64,000 bases of DNA, taken from NCBI RefSeq assembly GCF_030811555.1, contig NZ_JAUSQZ010000001.1, forward strand, positions 310,001 to 374,000, read 5' to 3'. Source of the DNA: Kineosporia succinea (GTDB lineage: Bacteria > Actinomycetota > Actinomycetes > Actinomycetales > Kineosporiaceae). Shown one piece after another: positions 15,713 through 25,061 of the stretch (position 1 is the first letter of the stretch; every line of letters begins with the position of its first letter). A program made the translations under genes and the position numbers. A model generated the notes under the pieces. The model was not told where the DNA came from and ran no database searches. It saw nothing but the letters and a program-made list of their open reading frames with translations.

Positions 15713-15755
15713 CAGAGCACCCCCCTATACCCAACGGGTATAGGGGGGTGCTCTG
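15713..15755. terminator. Bidirectional terminator, 20-bp perfect stem
   Basis: CAGAGCACCCCCCTATACCC (15713-15732) pairs perfectly with 15736-15755 across an AAC loop. It lies between the convergent methyltransferase and parC genes. Confidence 0.88.
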
Positions 15756-15774
15756 CGGTTCAGCTGAAGTTCGG

Positions 15775-18363
15775 CTACTCGTCCGTGGCCGCCTCGGACG
15801 AAGAGTCCCCGGACGAGGGCTCCGCGGCCGTTGATTCCCCGGACTGTGATTCCCCGGACGCCGGGTCATCGGTCTCACCGGTGAACGCGAAAACCGGACG
15901 CGGGCCGCCGATCGCGGTGACCGCGGACTTCAGGGCCAGACCGGAACCGTCGCGGCGCTGGTCGGGGGCGGGCAGCTCGACCGCGGCGCCGGTCGGGCCG
16001 GCCGCGTGCGCCGGGGCCGGGCCGGCCCAGGCGACGAGCAGCGTGTCTTCACCCTTCACGAACCGGTGGCAGCGCACACCGGCGGTGGCCCGGCCCTTGG
16101 CCGGGTACTCGGCGAACGGGGTGACCTTGGCGGCGCCGGTCTGGGTGCCGGGCAGCGCCGAGCTGGATCCGGCGACCGTGACCACGAGGTTGCCCCACTC
16201 GCCGTCCTTCACGCTCAGGTCGATCGCACCGAACCACAGCACCTTCGCCGCGGCCGGGAGGTTGATACCGGCCATGCCGCCGGCCGCGCGACCCTGCGGG
16301 CGCACCAGCTTGGCACTGAACCGCAGCAACTGCGCCTCGGAGCTGATGAACACGAGATCGGCTTCGTCGGTGGGCAGTTCGACCACGCCGACGACCTCGT
16401 CGCCGTCGCGGAGGCTGATGACCTCCCACTCGTCCTTGTTGCCGGGGTAGTCGGTGGTGACGCGCTTGACCACACCCCGGGCCGTGCCGAGCGCCAGGCC
16501 CGCGGTCTCGGTGGACGTCGAGGTCAGCGCCAGCAGCCGCTCGCCCTTGGCCAGGGTGACGAACTCGGTGGCCGGGGCCCCGCCCGACAGCGTCGGGGCG
16601 TTGGACGTGGGCGGCAGCGCGGGCATGTCGACCACCGGCACCCGGATCATCCGGCCGGCGCTGGTGATCGCCGCGACCTCACCGCGCACGCTGGTGCGCA
16701 CGGCCGAGAGCACCACGTCGTGGGCGTGACGCTGGTCGGGGTCGGCGGGCACGAGCGGCTCGACGTTGGTGGTGCGCGCGAGCAGGCCGGTGCTGGACAG
16801 GAGCACCCAGCACGGCGCGTCGGCCACCTCGAGCGGTGTGGCGGCGGCCGCGACCGCGGTGCCCGAGCCCTCGAGCAGCACGGTGCGGCGCGGGGTGCCG
16901 TAGGTCTTGGCGACCTGGGCCAGCTCGCCCGAGATCAGGCGGCGCAGGATCTTGTCGTCGGCGAGGATCTTGGAGAGCTCCTCGATGTCGTGCTCGAGCT
17001 CCGACTTCTCCTTCTCCAGCTCGATCTTGGAGAACTTGGTGAGACGACGCAGCGGCATCTCGAGGATGTAGTCGGTCTGGGTCTGGGTCAGCTCGAACGC
17101 CGCGATCAGCCGGTCCCGGGCCATCGCCGTGTCGTCGCTGGAGCGGATGATGCGGATGACCTCGTCGATGTCGACGATCGCGATGAGCAGGCCGTCGACC
17201 AGGTGCAGCCGGTCCTGCCGCTTGCCGCGGCGGAAGCTGGTGCGGCGGCGCACCACGTCGATGCGGTGGTTGACGTAGACCGTCAGCAGTTCCCGCAGGC
17301 CCAGGGTGCGAGGCTGGCCGTCGACGAGCGCGACGTTGTTGATGCCGAACGACTCCTCGAGCGGCGTGAGCCGGTAGAGGTGCTCGAGCACGGCCTCCGG
17401 GTTGAACCCGGTCTTGACCTCGATCACCAGGCGCAGGCCCTGGGTACGGTCGGAGAGGTCGACGACGTCGGAGATGCCCTGCAGCTTCTTGGCCTGCACG
17501 AGCTCCTTGATCTTGCCGATCACCTTCTCCGGCCCGACCAGGTAGGGCAGCTCGGTGACGACGATGCCCTGCTTGCGGGCCGTGACGTTCTCGATCGCGA
17601 TGGTGGCGCGGGTCTTGAAGCTGCCGCGGCCGTTCGCGTACGCGTCGCGGATGCCGTCGAGCCCGATGATGCGACCGCCGGTGGGCAGGTCGGGACCCGG
17701 GATGAACCGCATCAGCTCCTCGAGGTCGGCGTTCGGGTGCGTGAGCAGGTGCCGCGCCGCCGAGATCACCTCGATCAGGTTGTGCGGGGCCATGTTCGTG
17801 GCCATGCCGACCGCGATGCCGCTCGCGCCGTTCACCAGCAGGTTGGGGAACGCCGCCGGCAGCACCTCGGGCTGGGTCAGGCTGTTGTCGTAGTTGGGGA
17901 CGAAGTCGACCGTGTCCTCGTCGAGCCCGTTCGTCAGCTCGGTGGTCAGCGGGGCCGGCCGGGCCTCGGTGTACCGCGCGGCGGCCGGGCCGTCGTCGAG
18001 CGAGCCGAAGTTGCCGTGCCCGTCGACCAGCGGCGCGCGCATGGTGAAACCCTGGGCCAGTCGCACCAGCGCGTCGTAGATCGCGGTGTCACCGTGCGGG
18101 TGCAGCTTGCCCATCACGTCGCCGACCACGCGGGACGACTTGACGTGCGGACGCTCGGGCCGCAGCCCCATGTCCTGCATCGTGTAGACGATGCGCCGCT
18201 GCACGGGCTTCAGGCCGTCGCGCGCGTCGGGCAGGGCGCGAGAGTAGATGACGGAGTACGCATACTCGAGGAACGCGCCCTGCATCTCCTGCTCGACGTC
18301 GATGTCGACGATCCGCTCGGTGAAGTCCTCGGGCGGTGGTGTGTTGCGCGAACGACTGGCCAT
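15775..18363 (-). CDS. parC: DNA topoisomerase IV subunit A
   Basis: 862 aa. DNA breakage-reunion subunit partnering ParE. The N-terminal [20 protein letters not shown], the quinolone-region [19 protein letters not shown] and the catalytic tyrosine motif [11 protein letters not shown] are all present. The tower and coiled-coil regions follow, then a beta-pinwheel C-terminal domain (about residues 520-820) and a low-complexity acidic tail ([20 protein letters not shown]-like). The ATG at 18363 ([18 protein letters not shown]) is chosen; a longer frame to 18918 would run through the LysR gene. GyrA-box-like sequence is not obvious, in keeping with ParC. Assignment rests on pairing with the parE gene nearby. 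Confidence 0.92.
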   Translation of the reverse strand: MASRSRNTPPPEDFTERIVDIDVEQEMQGAFLEYAYSVIYSRALPDARDGLKPVQRRIVYTMQDMGLRPERPHVKSSRVVGDVMGKLHPHGDTAIYDALVRLAQGFTMRAPLVDGHGNFGSLDDGPAAARYTEARPAPLTTELTNGLDEDTVDFVPNYDNSLTQPEVLPAAFPNLLVNGASGIAVGMATNMAPHNLIEVISAARHLLTHPNADLEELMRFIPGPDLPTGGRIIGLDGIRDAYANGRGSFKTRATIAIENVTARKQGIVVTELPYLVGPEKVIGKIKELVQAKKLQGISDVVDLSDRTQGLRLVIEVKTGFNPEAVLEHLYRLTPLEESFGINNVALVDGQPRTLGLRELLTVYVNHRIDVVRRRTSFRRGKRQDRLHLVDGLLIAIVDIDEVIRIIRSSDDTAMARDRLIAAFELTQTQTDYILEMPLRRLTKFSKIELEKEKSELEHDIEELSKILADDKILRRLISGELAQVAKTYGTPRRTVLLEGSGTAVAAAATPLEVADAPCWVLLSSTGLLARTTNVEPLVPADPDQRHAHDVVLSAVRTSVRGEVAAITSAGRMIRVPVVDMPALPPTSNAPTLSGGAPATEFVTLAKGERLLALTSTSTETAGLALGTARGVVKRVTTDYPGNKDEWEVISLRDGDEVVGVVELPTDEADLVFISSEAQLLRFSAKLVRPQGRAAGGMAGINLPAAAKVLWFGAIDLSVKDGEWGNLVVTVAGSSSALPGTQTGAAKVTPFAEYPAKGRATAGVRCHRFVKGEDTLLVAWAGPAPAHAAGPTGAAVELPAPDQRRDGSGLALKSAVTAIGGPRPVFAFTGETDDPASGESQSGESTAAEPSSGDSSSEAATDE

Positions 18364-18425
18364 GCCCGCATTGTCCCCCGTCCGGACACCTGTTCGTACA
18401 CCGGGCGCGCGGGACGTTGCGCAAA

Positions 18426-19319
18426 TTACTCCGCGTCGGCTTCCAGGAACGCCAGAAAGCGGCTCACGGCCGGACTGTGCTGCCCGTGCGAGGGCCGGGC
18501 GATGCCGATGCGGCGCTCCGCGTCCGGGTCCGACAGCGGCACGTGCACGGTGCCGGCCGTGACCGCGGTGCTCATCGGCTGCGGCACCACGGCCACTCCC
18601 AGCCCGGCCGCGACCAGGGCCCGGGCGGTCGCCACCTCCCCCGTCTGCAGGGCGACATCCGGGGTGAAACCGGCACTGTGGCACAGGTGCTCGGTGAGCA
18701 GGCGGAGCTCGGCCCGGGGCCAGAACGTGATGAACCGCTCGGACGCCGCCTCGGCCAGGTCGACGGTGCGGTGCCGGGCCAGACGGTGGTCGGCCGCGAC
18801 GACCAGGCACAGACGCTGCCGTTCGATGGGTGTCCAGGTGATGTCCCGGCGGTCCGGATTCGCCCCCGGACGCAACCGGCCCATCAGGGCCAGGTCCACG
18901 CGTCCTTCCGAGAGCCACGTCGCGATGTCGTTCGAGTGGCCCTCCTGCAGCACGAATCTCACCTCCGGCGCCTGGTTGCGATACCGGTTGAGGACGGCGG
19001 GGACGACCGACTCCCCCAGCGACGCCACGAAACCCATCCGGATCAGGCCCCGCTCGGGATGTCTCAGCTCCGCGATGCGCTCCCGGGCGGTGTCGATCTC
19101 CTGGACCGCCCGCTGCGCGTGGGCCACCGCCACCGATCCACTTGCGTTCAGGCGCAGTCGACCACCCACCCGGTCGAACAGCGGCGCCCCGAGCTCCCGC
19201 TCGAGCCGGGCCAGCGCCCGGGACACCGTGGGCTGCGGCACGCGCAGCTGCGCGGCGGTGAGCGAGACGTTCTCGGTCTCGGCCAGGACGCCCAGCCAGC
19301 GCAGGTCACGGTCGTCCAC
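18426..19319 (-). CDS. LysR-family transcriptional regulator
   Basis: 297 aa. The N-terminal winged helix-turn-helix ([38 protein letters not shown]) is followed by the two-lobe effector-binding domain ([30 protein letters not shown]). GTG 19319 is preferred over the upstream ATG 19343 or start at 19370, because TATAGT lies 6 nt upstream (19326-19331, minus strand) and the HTH normally begins within ten residues. It is divergent from an MFS transporter, the usual arrangement for a LysR protein and its target. The effector is unknown. Confidence 0.9.
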   Translation of the reverse strand: MDDRDLRWLGVLAETENVSLTAAQLRVPQPTVSRALARLERELGAPLFDRVGGRLRLNASGSVAVAHAQRAVQEIDTARERIAELRHPERGLIRMGFVASLGESVVPAVLNRYRNQAPEVRFVLQEGHSNDIATWLSEGRVDLALMGRLRPGANPDRRDITWTPIERQRLCLVVAADHRLARHRTVDLAEAASERFITFWPRAELRLLTEHLCHSAGFTPDVALQTGEVATARALVAAGLGVAVVPQPMSTAVTAGTVHVPLSDPDAERRIGIARPSHGQHSPAVSRFLAFLEADAE

Positions 19320-19325
19320 CCTGCG

Positions 19326-19331
19326 ACTATA
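19326..19331 (-). promoter_or_regulatory. -10 element of leaderless lysR transcript
   Basis: TATAGT on the minus strand, 6 nt before the GTG at 19319, so transcription is predicted to begin at the start codon. Confidence 0.55.
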
Positions 19332-19400
19332 CGTCTGGCGCATGGCCTCACGCCGACAGATGCATTTCACAGATGGCTGGCACCGGGCGCAGCATGAAGA

Positions 19401-19419
19401 GGTCCCCTCGGCGGGGACC
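19401..19419 (+). promoter_or_regulatory. Leader hairpin upstream of MFS gene
   Basis: GGTCCCC-TCGGC-GGGGACC, a 7-bp stem with a 5-nt loop, 11 nt before the GGAGG ribosome site of the MFS gene and about 75 bp from the divergent lysR start. Could be an operator or an RNA hairpin. Confidence 0.3.
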
Positions 19420-19444
19420 CGTCCCGATCCGGAGGTCGCCGCCC

Positions 19445-20755
19445 GTGCCTCACCCGTCCGGTCCCCCGTCGTTCGCGCGGGCCGCGCTGGCCGCCGCCGG
19501 GATCGCCTCGCTCGGCACCCTTCCGCTGCAGCTGCTGAGCAACCAGTCGGTGCTCATCCGCGGCGACCTGCACTTCGGCGAGGCGCAGCAGGGCCTGCTG
19601 GTCTCGGCCGCCTTCGGCATCGGGGCCCTGGTGTCGGTGGCGGTCAACCGGTTCGGGGAGAAGTACGGACGACGTCCGCTCACCCTGATCGCGGCGGCGG
19701 CCACGCTCTCCTGTGCCCTGGGCATCGCCCTGCTCGCCCGGTCGTACCCGGCGCTGCTGCTGTTCGTGCTGGTCGGCGGGATCGGGCAGGCCGGGCTGAC
19801 CACGGCCGCGAACTTCAGCCTGTCCGAGACCGTGGCCCCCGGACGGCAGGGGCTCGGCTTCGGCGTGAAGCAGTCCGCGCCCCCGGCCGCCGCGCTCATC
19901 GCCGGGCTGGCCGTGCCCGCCGTCGGCCTGTGGCTGGGCTGGCGCTGGACCTACGGAGCCCTGGCCCTCGCCGCGGTCGTGCTGCTCGTGGCCGCGACCC
20001 GCATCCCCCGCACCGCCCCGAATCCCGGCACCGCCCCGAATCCCGGCGCCGCCGCGTCCCCCGTTCGCCCCCACGCGACCTCGCCCAGGACGCCCGGGCC
20101 GACCACCACGTCCCCCATCGGCCGCACCGACACCAGCCTCACCCAGGTGACCGACACCCCGGACACCGCCCCGCGCGGCGCCCTGCTGCTGACCGCCGCG
20201 GCCATGCTCACCGCGAACGGCGCGGCCATGGCCCTGATCGCGTTTCTGCCGCAGTGGGCGCACGTTTCGGGCATGCCCACCTCGGTGGCCGGCTTCTTCG
20301 TGGCCTCGTGCAGCGCGCTCGCGATCGCCGGGCGACTGCTCGTCGGCGCCTCCGCCGACCGTCGTCAGGGCCGCAACCTGCCCGTCGTGACCACGCAGAT
20401 GGCGGTGGGCGCGATCGGCATGCTGCTGCTCGCGCTGGGCACCGGACCGGCCGTGGTGGTGGGCGGCCTCGTGGCGTTCGCGCTGGGCTGGTCGTGGCCC
20501 GGATTGCTGATCTTCGCCGTGGTGCGCCTGGGGCGCGACCGCCCGAACAGCGCCGCCGCCGTGGTGCAGGCGGGGGCGTTCGCGGGCGGGGCGTTCGGCC
20601 CGCTGATCTTCGGGCTGGTCGCGGGATCGGCCGGCTACCCGGCGGCGTGGTTCGGCATGGCCGCCGGCATGGCCCTCGGCGCGCTCATGCTCGCGCTGGC
20701 CCGGCGGATGTTCGTGGCCGACCTGAAGCTGCGCCCGGTCGTGCGCACCGCCTGA
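19445..20755 (+). CDS. MFS transporter (CynX/NimT-like)
   Basis: 436 aa with about twelve transmembrane helices. The loop 2-3 motif NRFGEKYGRRPLTLI is the standard MFS signature. The central cytoplasmic loop (about residues 180-240) is long and low-complexity, with two TAPNPG repeats and many Thr/Pro residues. The GTG at 19445 is chosen because GGAGG (19431-19435) lies 9 nt before it; earlier starts at 19373 or 19394 would add an Arg/Pro-rich leader of low similarity. It is divergent from a LysR gene that probably regulates it. The substrate cannot be predicted. Confidence 0.85.
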   Translation: MPHPSGPPSFARAALAAAGIASLGTLPLQLLSNQSVLIRGDLHFGEAQQGLLVSAAFGIGALVSVAVNRFGEKYGRRPLTLIAAAATLSCALGIALLARSYPALLLFVLVGGIGQAGLTTAANFSLSETVAPGRQGLGFGVKQSAPPAAALIAGLAVPAVGLWLGWRWTYGALALAAVVLLVAATRIPRTAPNPGTAPNPGAAASPVRPHATSPRTPGPTTTSPIGRTDTSLTQVTDTPDTAPRGALLLTAAAMLTANGAAMALIAFLPQWAHVSGMPTSVAGFFVASCSALAIAGRLLVGASADRRQGRNLPVVTTQMAVGAIGMLLLALGTGPAVVVGGLVAFALGWSWPGLLIFAVVRLGRDRPNSAAAVVQAGAFAGGAFGPLIFGLVAGSAGYPAAWFGMAAGMALGALMLALARRMFVADLKLRPVVRTA

Positions 20756-20931
20756 CCCGGGCTCGCGGCAGTCCTCGGGCGGGACGCCCGAAATCCTGGA
20801 CCGCCTCACGAAGCCGGCCGACCGGGACACACTTTCGCGGCCCGTTTCCTCGGGACCCGACCCGATCGCCGGTGAGGAGTGATCCCAGGGCCCCGACGCG
20901 TCCATCATTGACCGCTCGGTGGCCCGCACAA

Positions 20932-20970
20932 CGAAGAACCCCCGGCCGCGAACGGGCCGGGGGTTCTTCG
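20932..20970 (-). terminator. Intrinsic terminator of rpoD
   Basis: 16-bp perfect stem (20932-20947 with 20955-20970), loop GCGAACG, with flanking CGCAC/GTGCG able to extend it. It lies 20 nt beyond the sigma-factor stop codon. Confidence 0.88.
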
Positions 20971-20989
20971 TGCGCTTCAGAGCGGGAGA

Positions 20990-22597
20990 TCAGTCCAGGT
21001 AGTCGCGCAGCACCTGGGAGCGGCTCGGGTGACGGAGCTTCGACATCGTCTTGCTCTCGATCTGCCGGATGCGCTCGCGGGTGACGCCGTAGACCTTGCC
21101 GATCTCGTCGAGCGTCTTCGGCTGGCCGTCGGTGAGACCGAAGCGCATGGAGACCACGCCGGCCTCACGCTCGGACAGGGTGTCGAGCACCGAGTGCAGC
21201 TGTTCCTGCAGCAGCGTGAACGACACCGCGTCGGCCGGGACGACCGCCTCGGAGTCTTCGATCAGGTCACCGAACTCGCTGTCACCGTCTTCACCGAGCG
21301 GCGTGTGCAGCGAGATCGGCTCGCGGCCGTACTTCTGGACCTCGATGACCTTCTCGGGGGTCATGTCGAGTTCCTTGGCCAGCTCCTCCGGGGTGGGCTC
21401 GCGACCCAGGTCCTGGAGCATCTGACGCTGCACACGGGCCAGCTTGTTGATGACCTCGACCATGTGCACCGGGATACGGATGGTGCGGGCCTGGTCGGCC
21501 ATGGCGCGGGTGATGGCCTGACGGATCCACCAGGTGGCGTACGTGGAGAACTTGTAGCCCTTGGTGTAGTCGAACTTCTCGACCGCGCGGATCAGACCCA
21601 GGTTGCCTTCCTGGATCAGGTCCAGGAACTGCATGCCACGGCCGGTGTACCGCTTGGCCAGCGACACGACCAGACGCAGGTTGGCCTCGAGCAGGTGGTT
21701 CTTGGCGCGACGGCCGTCTTCCGCGATCCACTGCATCTCGCGGCGGTTCTTCGGCTCCATCTTCTCGCCGGAGTTGAGCTGCTCCTCGGCGAAGAGACCG
21801 GCCTCGATGCGCTTGGCGAGCTCGACCTCCTGCTCGGCGTTGAGCAGCGCGACCTTACCGATCTGCTTCAGGTAGTCCTTGATCGGGTCGGCGGTCGCAC
21901 CCGCCGTCATGACCTGCTGGGCCGGAGCGTCGTCGTCGTCGTTGTTGGAGAGGACGAACGCGCCCTCCTCCTCCTTCTTCGGCACGACCGGCGCGACCGG
22001 GGCGGCGGCGTCCTTGGCCGCGACCTCGGGCGTCTCCTCGGAGTCGTCGGAGGCGTCATCGGTCGAGTCGTCGCTCTCCTCGACCTCGACCTCCTCGATG
22101 TCCTCGTCGGAGATCTCGACGTCTTCGAGCTCGCCGTCCTCGTCGCCCTCGGAGTCGTCCTTCGGCTTACCGGTGGTGGCCTTCTTCGCCGCGGCCTTCT
22201 TGGCCGTGGTCTTCTTGGCCGGCTTCGGCTTGGCCGCAGCGGGCGTGGCCTCGGTGCCGTCGGCAGCGGCCGGAGCCGTGGTGGTCGTGGTGACGGTCTT
22301 CGTGACCGTCGCCTTGGCCGGGGTCTTGGCGGTGGCCGACGAGACCCGGGAGACGGTCGCGGCAGCGGCGCGACGCGAGGTCTTCGCCTCCTGCGGCACC
22401 TCGATCACGACCCCCGCGTCGTCGAGAGCACGGAGGACCGGGCGCATGCGCGCCATCGGGACGGCCGCCTCCTCGCAGGCGACCCGCACGGCGGCAGCGT
22501 CGACCGAGCCCCGTGTGGCACCGACACGGAGCAGCTCTTGGAGTGCGGGGTGACCGAACTCGGGCGGGAGAGGCCGGGGGGACGGAACCGACGACAC
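20990..22597 (-). CDS. rpoD: Principal RNA polymerase sigma factor (RpoD/HrdB/SigA)
   Basis: 535 aa housekeeping sigma-70. It has region 1.2 ([20 protein letters not shown]), region 2 ([59 protein letters not shown]), region 3 ([20 protein letters not shown]) and region 4.2 ([20 protein letters not shown]). The first 220 residues are an actinobacterial extension with an Ala/Lys part ([18 protein letters not shown]) and a strongly acidic part. GTG 22597 follows AAAGG at good spacing and begins the family's [12 protein letters not shown]-like start. It probably directs most promoters in the cell. Confidence 0.95.
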   Translation of the reverse strand: MSSVPSPRPLPPEFGHPALQELLRVGATRGSVDAAAVRVACEEAAVPMARMRPVLRALDDAGVVIEVPQEAKTSRRAAAATVSRVSSATAKTPAKATVTKTVTTTTTAPAAADGTEATPAAAKPKPAKKTTAKKAAAKKATTGKPKDDSEGDEDGELEDVEISDEDIEEVEVEESDDSTDDASDDSEETPEVAAKDAAAPVAPVVPKKEEEGAFVLSNNDDDDAPAQQVMTAGATADPIKDYLKQIGKVALLNAEQEVELAKRIEAGLFAEEQLNSGEKMEPKNRREMQWIAEDGRRAKNHLLEANLRLVVSLAKRYTGRGMQFLDLIQEGNLGLIRAVEKFDYTKGYKFSTYATWWIRQAITRAMADQARTIRIPVHMVEVINKLARVQRQMLQDLGREPTPEELAKELDMTPEKVIEVQKYGREPISLHTPLGEDGDSEFGDLIEDSEAVVPADAVSFTLLQEQLHSVLDTLSEREAGVVSMRFGLTDGQPKTLDEIGKVYGVTRERIRQIESKTMSKLRHPSRSQVLRDYLD

Positions 22598-22911
22598 GGA
22601 CTACCTTTCGTCGTGAGCGTATGCGGGCTCGGGTGAACCAGCTGCGCTGTCTACTACGGCTTGGAACTACGTCTGATGAGTGAGTGGGCGACCCAGATAC
22701 TCAACGCAGGAAGGGCCCTGATGATGCCCGGTTAGCGTCGGTGATGTTGGGGGTCAAGCCCAGTCAACTGTTCATTGTTGCACACCTACAGGCAGGATGG
22801 CGAAACCTACCGCGTCATCCAGGGTAAGCCCTCGTGGCCCGCTGACCACGTGAATGACCCGAGGTGGCTCACCTGTGACGTGTCTGTGACTACTTCCCGT
22901 TCACCGGGGAG
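22598..22911. other. Upstream region of rpoD, no gene
   Basis: 314 bp between rpoD and the HhH-GPD gene (both on the minus strand). Base composition is less GC-rich than in the genes. It holds a candidate rpoD promoter on the minus strand, TTGACC (22752-22757) with TAACCG (22729-22734) at 17 nt spacing, giving a long 5' untranslated leader of about 125 nt. Confidence 0.5.
22729..22757 (-). promoter_or_regulatory. Candidate rpoD promoter
   Basis: -35 TTGACC and -10 TAACCG with a 17-nt spacer; the last base of the -10 is off consensus, so this is tentative. Confidence 0.35.
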
Positions 22912-23496
22912 TCACCCTTTGGCCGCCTTCGCCGCCGCCTTGGCGGACTTCTTGAACTCCCGCACCTTCAGCAGCGAGTCGTCGTCGACGACGTCGGCCA
23001 CCGAGCGGAAGCCCTCCAGGCCGTAGTCGCCGGCCGCCTTCTGCCAGCCGTCGGGCGCGACGCCCTTCTGCTTGGCGAGCAGCGCGACGAAGATCTTCGC
23101 CTTCTGCGGGCCGTAGCCGGGCAGGGCGTTCAGCCGTTTGTACAGCTCGGCGCCGGTGGTGACGCCCCGCCAGATCTTCTCGGTGTCGCCGTCGTAGTGC
23201 TCGACCACGGCGCGGGCCAGGTCCTGCACCCGGGCACCCATCGACGTGGGGAAGCGGTGCACGGCGGGCGGACCACTCATGATCTCGGTGAACTGCTCCG
23301 GATCGGCCTCGGCGACGACCTTGGGGTCGAGCCCGTCGGTGCCCAGCCGGTCGGCGATCAGGCGCGGGCCGGCGAAGGCCTTCTCCATCGGGATCTGCTG
23401 GTCGAGCAGCATGCCGGCGAGCAGGGCGAACGGGTCGCGGCCGAGCAGCTCGTCGGCGGCCTCGGCCTGCGCCAGGCGGATCGGGGCGTCGTTCAC
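22912..23496 (-). CDS. HhH-GPD-type base-excision repair protein
   Basis: 194 aa, recognised as the small actinobacterial HhH-GPD family. A helix-hairpin-helix motif reads LNALPGYGPQKAKIFVALLA near residue 130. The N-terminus (FALLAGMLLDQQIPMEKAFA) carries the Q-Q-I-P-x-E-x-A block of the family. It ends in a basic KKSAKAAAKAAK tail. It lacks the iron-sulfur Cys cluster of endonuclease III, and the glycosylase activity is unproven. GTG 23496 overlaps the UspA stop as GTGA, so translation is coupled. Confidence 0.85.
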   Translation of the reverse strand: MNDAPIRLAQAEAADELLGRDPFALLAGMLLDQQIPMEKAFAGPRLIADRLGTDGLDPKVVAEADPEQFTEIMSGPPAVHRFPTSMGARVQDLARAVVEHYDGDTEKIWRGVTTGAELYKRLNALPGYGPQKAKIFVALLAKQKGVAPDGWQKAAGDYGLEGFRSVADVVDDDSLLKVREFKKSAKAAAKAAKG

Positions 23497-23987
23497 CGGA
23501 TGCCCTGGCGCTCGTCGGCGCTGTTCACGCTGAGCGTGTAGACCTCGCCGTCGTGACCGGAGTCGTCGAGAACGGCGCGGGCGTCGACCTTCACCGCGAG
23601 CACCGGGCAGGACGAGTCGAGCAGGATGCGCTGGGCGCTGCCGCCCAGGATGCGCTTGCCCACGCCGGTGCGGCGGCGCAGCCCGATGACGATCAGGTCG
23701 GCGCCGGTCTCCTCGGCCACGGCCAGCACGTCGTCGGCGGGCTCGTAGGCCCCCTCGATCCAGCGGGTCTCGAAAACGTCGTCGGTCAGGCCCAGCTCGC
23801 CGCAGATGCGGCGGACCTCGGCCTCCGACTCGACCGGCGCCGCCCGGCGTTCGCCGTAGACCTCGCCCTGCTGCTGGTCGGAACCGACCACGATCAAGCG
23901 GGTGCCCCGTACGCGGCACTCCTCGACGGCACGGCGAAGCGCCGCCCGGCCCTCGGTGGTGGGCACAAATCCGACCAGTACTGGCAT
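23493..23987 (-). CDS. Universal stress protein (UspA family)
   Basis: 164 aa single-domain Usp fold, expected in the cytoplasm. MPVLVGFVPTTEGRAALRRA opens the fold, ADLIVIGLRRRTGVGKRILG corresponds to the ATP-binding G-2x-G-9x-G(S/T) region, followed by GGSAQRILLDSSCPVLAVK. ATG 23987 has a perfect AGGAGG site 6-7 nt upstream. It is first in a pair with the HhH-GPD gene (4-bp overlap) and divergent from a NUDIX gene, a grouping that suggests a stress or nucleotide-damage theme. That role is inference. Confidence 0.88.
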   Translation of the reverse strand: MPVLVGFVPTTEGRAALRRAVEECRVRGTRLIVVGSDQQQGEVYGERRAAPVESEAEVRRICGELGLTDDVFETRWIEGAYEPADDVLAVAEETGADLIVIGLRRRTGVGKRILGGSAQRILLDSSCPVLAVKVDARAVLDDSGHDGEVYTLSVNSADERQGIR

Positions 23988-24044
23988 AGGAAACCTCCTG
24001 CCTGGGACGTTACCCCACCGGACACGTACGGGGCACCGGCAACG

Positions 24045-24050
24045 TACGGT
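24045..24050 (+). promoter_or_regulatory. -10 element of NUDIX gene
   Basis: TACGGT, 7 nt before the ATG at 24058; consistent with a leaderless transcript. Confidence 0.45.
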
Positions 24051-24057
24051 GATCCCC

Positions 24058-24534
24058 ATGGCCGGCGGTGATGGCAACGACTGGGTGCTCTGTGGGTGTG
24101 GCCATCGGCACTGGGGCCGCCACGGTGCGGCCGGCCTGGCTCTGGTGCGGGCTGGTGCTCGTCCCACCGTGCTCCTGCAGCTGCGTGCTGCGTGGACGCA
24201 CGAGGGTGGTACGTGGGGTCTGGTGGGTGGCGCGCGCGACAGTCACGAGACTGTAGCGGAGGCCGCGCTGCGGGAGGCCGCGGAAGAGGCCGAGATCGAC
24301 CCGGCGCTGGTCACGGTCGCGCGGGAGCTGGTCGGGACCGATCACGGCGACTGGTCGTACACCTACGTCATCGGGCTGGCCGGGCCCGGGCTGACGGTCG
24401 CCGACGCCACCGCCGAGAGCGACGCGCTGGAGTGGGTCGACCTCGACGCCGTGGCCGGGCGGGCGCTGCACTCGGCCTTCGGGGACACCTGGCCGGTGCT
24501 GCACAAGGCGATCCTGGAAGTGCTGGAGGGCTGA
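24058..24534 (+). CDS. NUDIX hydrolase
   Basis: 158 aa. The Nudix box is present as GARDSHETVAEAALREAAEE, followed by AEID, with the metal-binding REAAEE glutamates. The N-terminus WVLCGCGHRHWGRHGAAGLA has Cys and His residues that resemble a small zinc-ribbon lead-in. ATG 24058 is chosen; the in-frame extension to 23902 overlaps the divergent UspA gene and lacks similarity. The substrate (oxidised nucleotide, dinucleotide or other) is unknown. Confidence 0.87.
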   Translation: MAGGDGNDWVLCGCGHRHWGRHGAAGLALVRAGARPTVLLQLRAAWTHEGGTWGLVGGARDSHETVAEAALREAAEEAEIDPALVTVARELVGTDHGDWSYTYVIGLAGPGLTVADATAESDALEWVDLDAVAGRALHSAFGDTWPVLHKAILEVLEG

Positions 24535-24551
24535 TCGGCGCGCGCTCGCCG

Positions 24552-24618
24552 TTTGCCCCGGCCTTGTTGCCCCGGCCTGTTGCCCCGGCCTGTTGCCCTG
24601 GCCTGTTGCCCCGGCCTG
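24552..24618. repeat. Tandem 13-bp repeat TTGCCCCGGCCTG
   Basis: About five near-perfect copies beginning 18 nt after the NUDIX stop codon. No dyad of terminator quality was found inside it. Confidence 0.85.
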
Positions 24619-24720
24619 GCTCTGGGCTTGTTCTGGCTTGGTGTTCTGGTTTCGTTCGGGTTGAGGACGTGCCGGCCGGTTGGGCGCCCGGGCTCGCCTT
24701 TCGAACCTGCTTGCGGACGC

Positions 24721-24850
24721 CTCGGTCGCCCTGCGGGCCTCGGTCACCTCGCGCGCCTTTGGTCGCCCCGCGCGCCTCGGTCGCCCCGCGCGCCTTTGGT
24801 CGCCCCGCGCGCCTCGGTCGCCCCGCGCTCCCCGCGTGCCTCGGTCGCCT
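24721..24850. repeat. Degenerate tandem repeat, core CGCGCCTCGGTCGCCC
   Basis: Six to seven variants of an 18-20 bp unit alternating CGCGCCTTTGGTCGCCC and CGCGCCTCGGTCGCCC. Confidence 0.75.
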
Positions 24851-25061
24851 CGGGTGAAGACCTCCCTCTTACCCAGGGGTGACCTGCACGCGTCGGGTTC
24901 GGGCCGTCGTTCTCCGCCCTTAATTGCGGACGCGCCGGTCGATTTGGCGCCCTCGCTCGCCTTTCGCTCGCTCTCTGCTTGAGGACGTCCGGTCACCTCG
25001 AGCGCGAACCGGCACCTTCCGCCCTACCGTCCCTGCGAGGCGCTCCTGCCCGCTTCCGTGC

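Larger units (their letters stand above)
24535..25061. other. Long repeat-rich intergenic region between NUDIX and metX
   Basis: 527 bp between convergent genes, with no believable gene. It consists mostly of short direct repeats (24552-24618 and 24721-24850), and of two imperfect copies of a roughly 70-bp sequence (about 24661-24730 and 24924-24995) that share TTG(A/C)GGACG and GGCGCCC-GCTCGCCTTTCG. Confidence 0.7.

Noticed and set aside
15713-15755. Possible CsoR/metal-regulator operator (CCCCCTATACCC dyad)
   Set aside because: The dyad lies between two convergent stop codons and behaves as a terminator; no metal gene is near.
16006-21084. 1692-aa open frame antisense to parC and LysR and overlapping the MFS gene
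   Set aside because: It runs across three well-supported genes in another frame and has no family similarity.
22775-23026. 83-aa frame upstream of rpoD
   Set aside because: It overlaps the HhH-GPD gene end antisense and the rpoD promoter region, with no coding signal.
24535-25061. Possible small genes in the repeat-rich gap
   Set aside because: Frames there consist of repeat-coded Pro/Arg/Ala strings and have no ribosome site of note.
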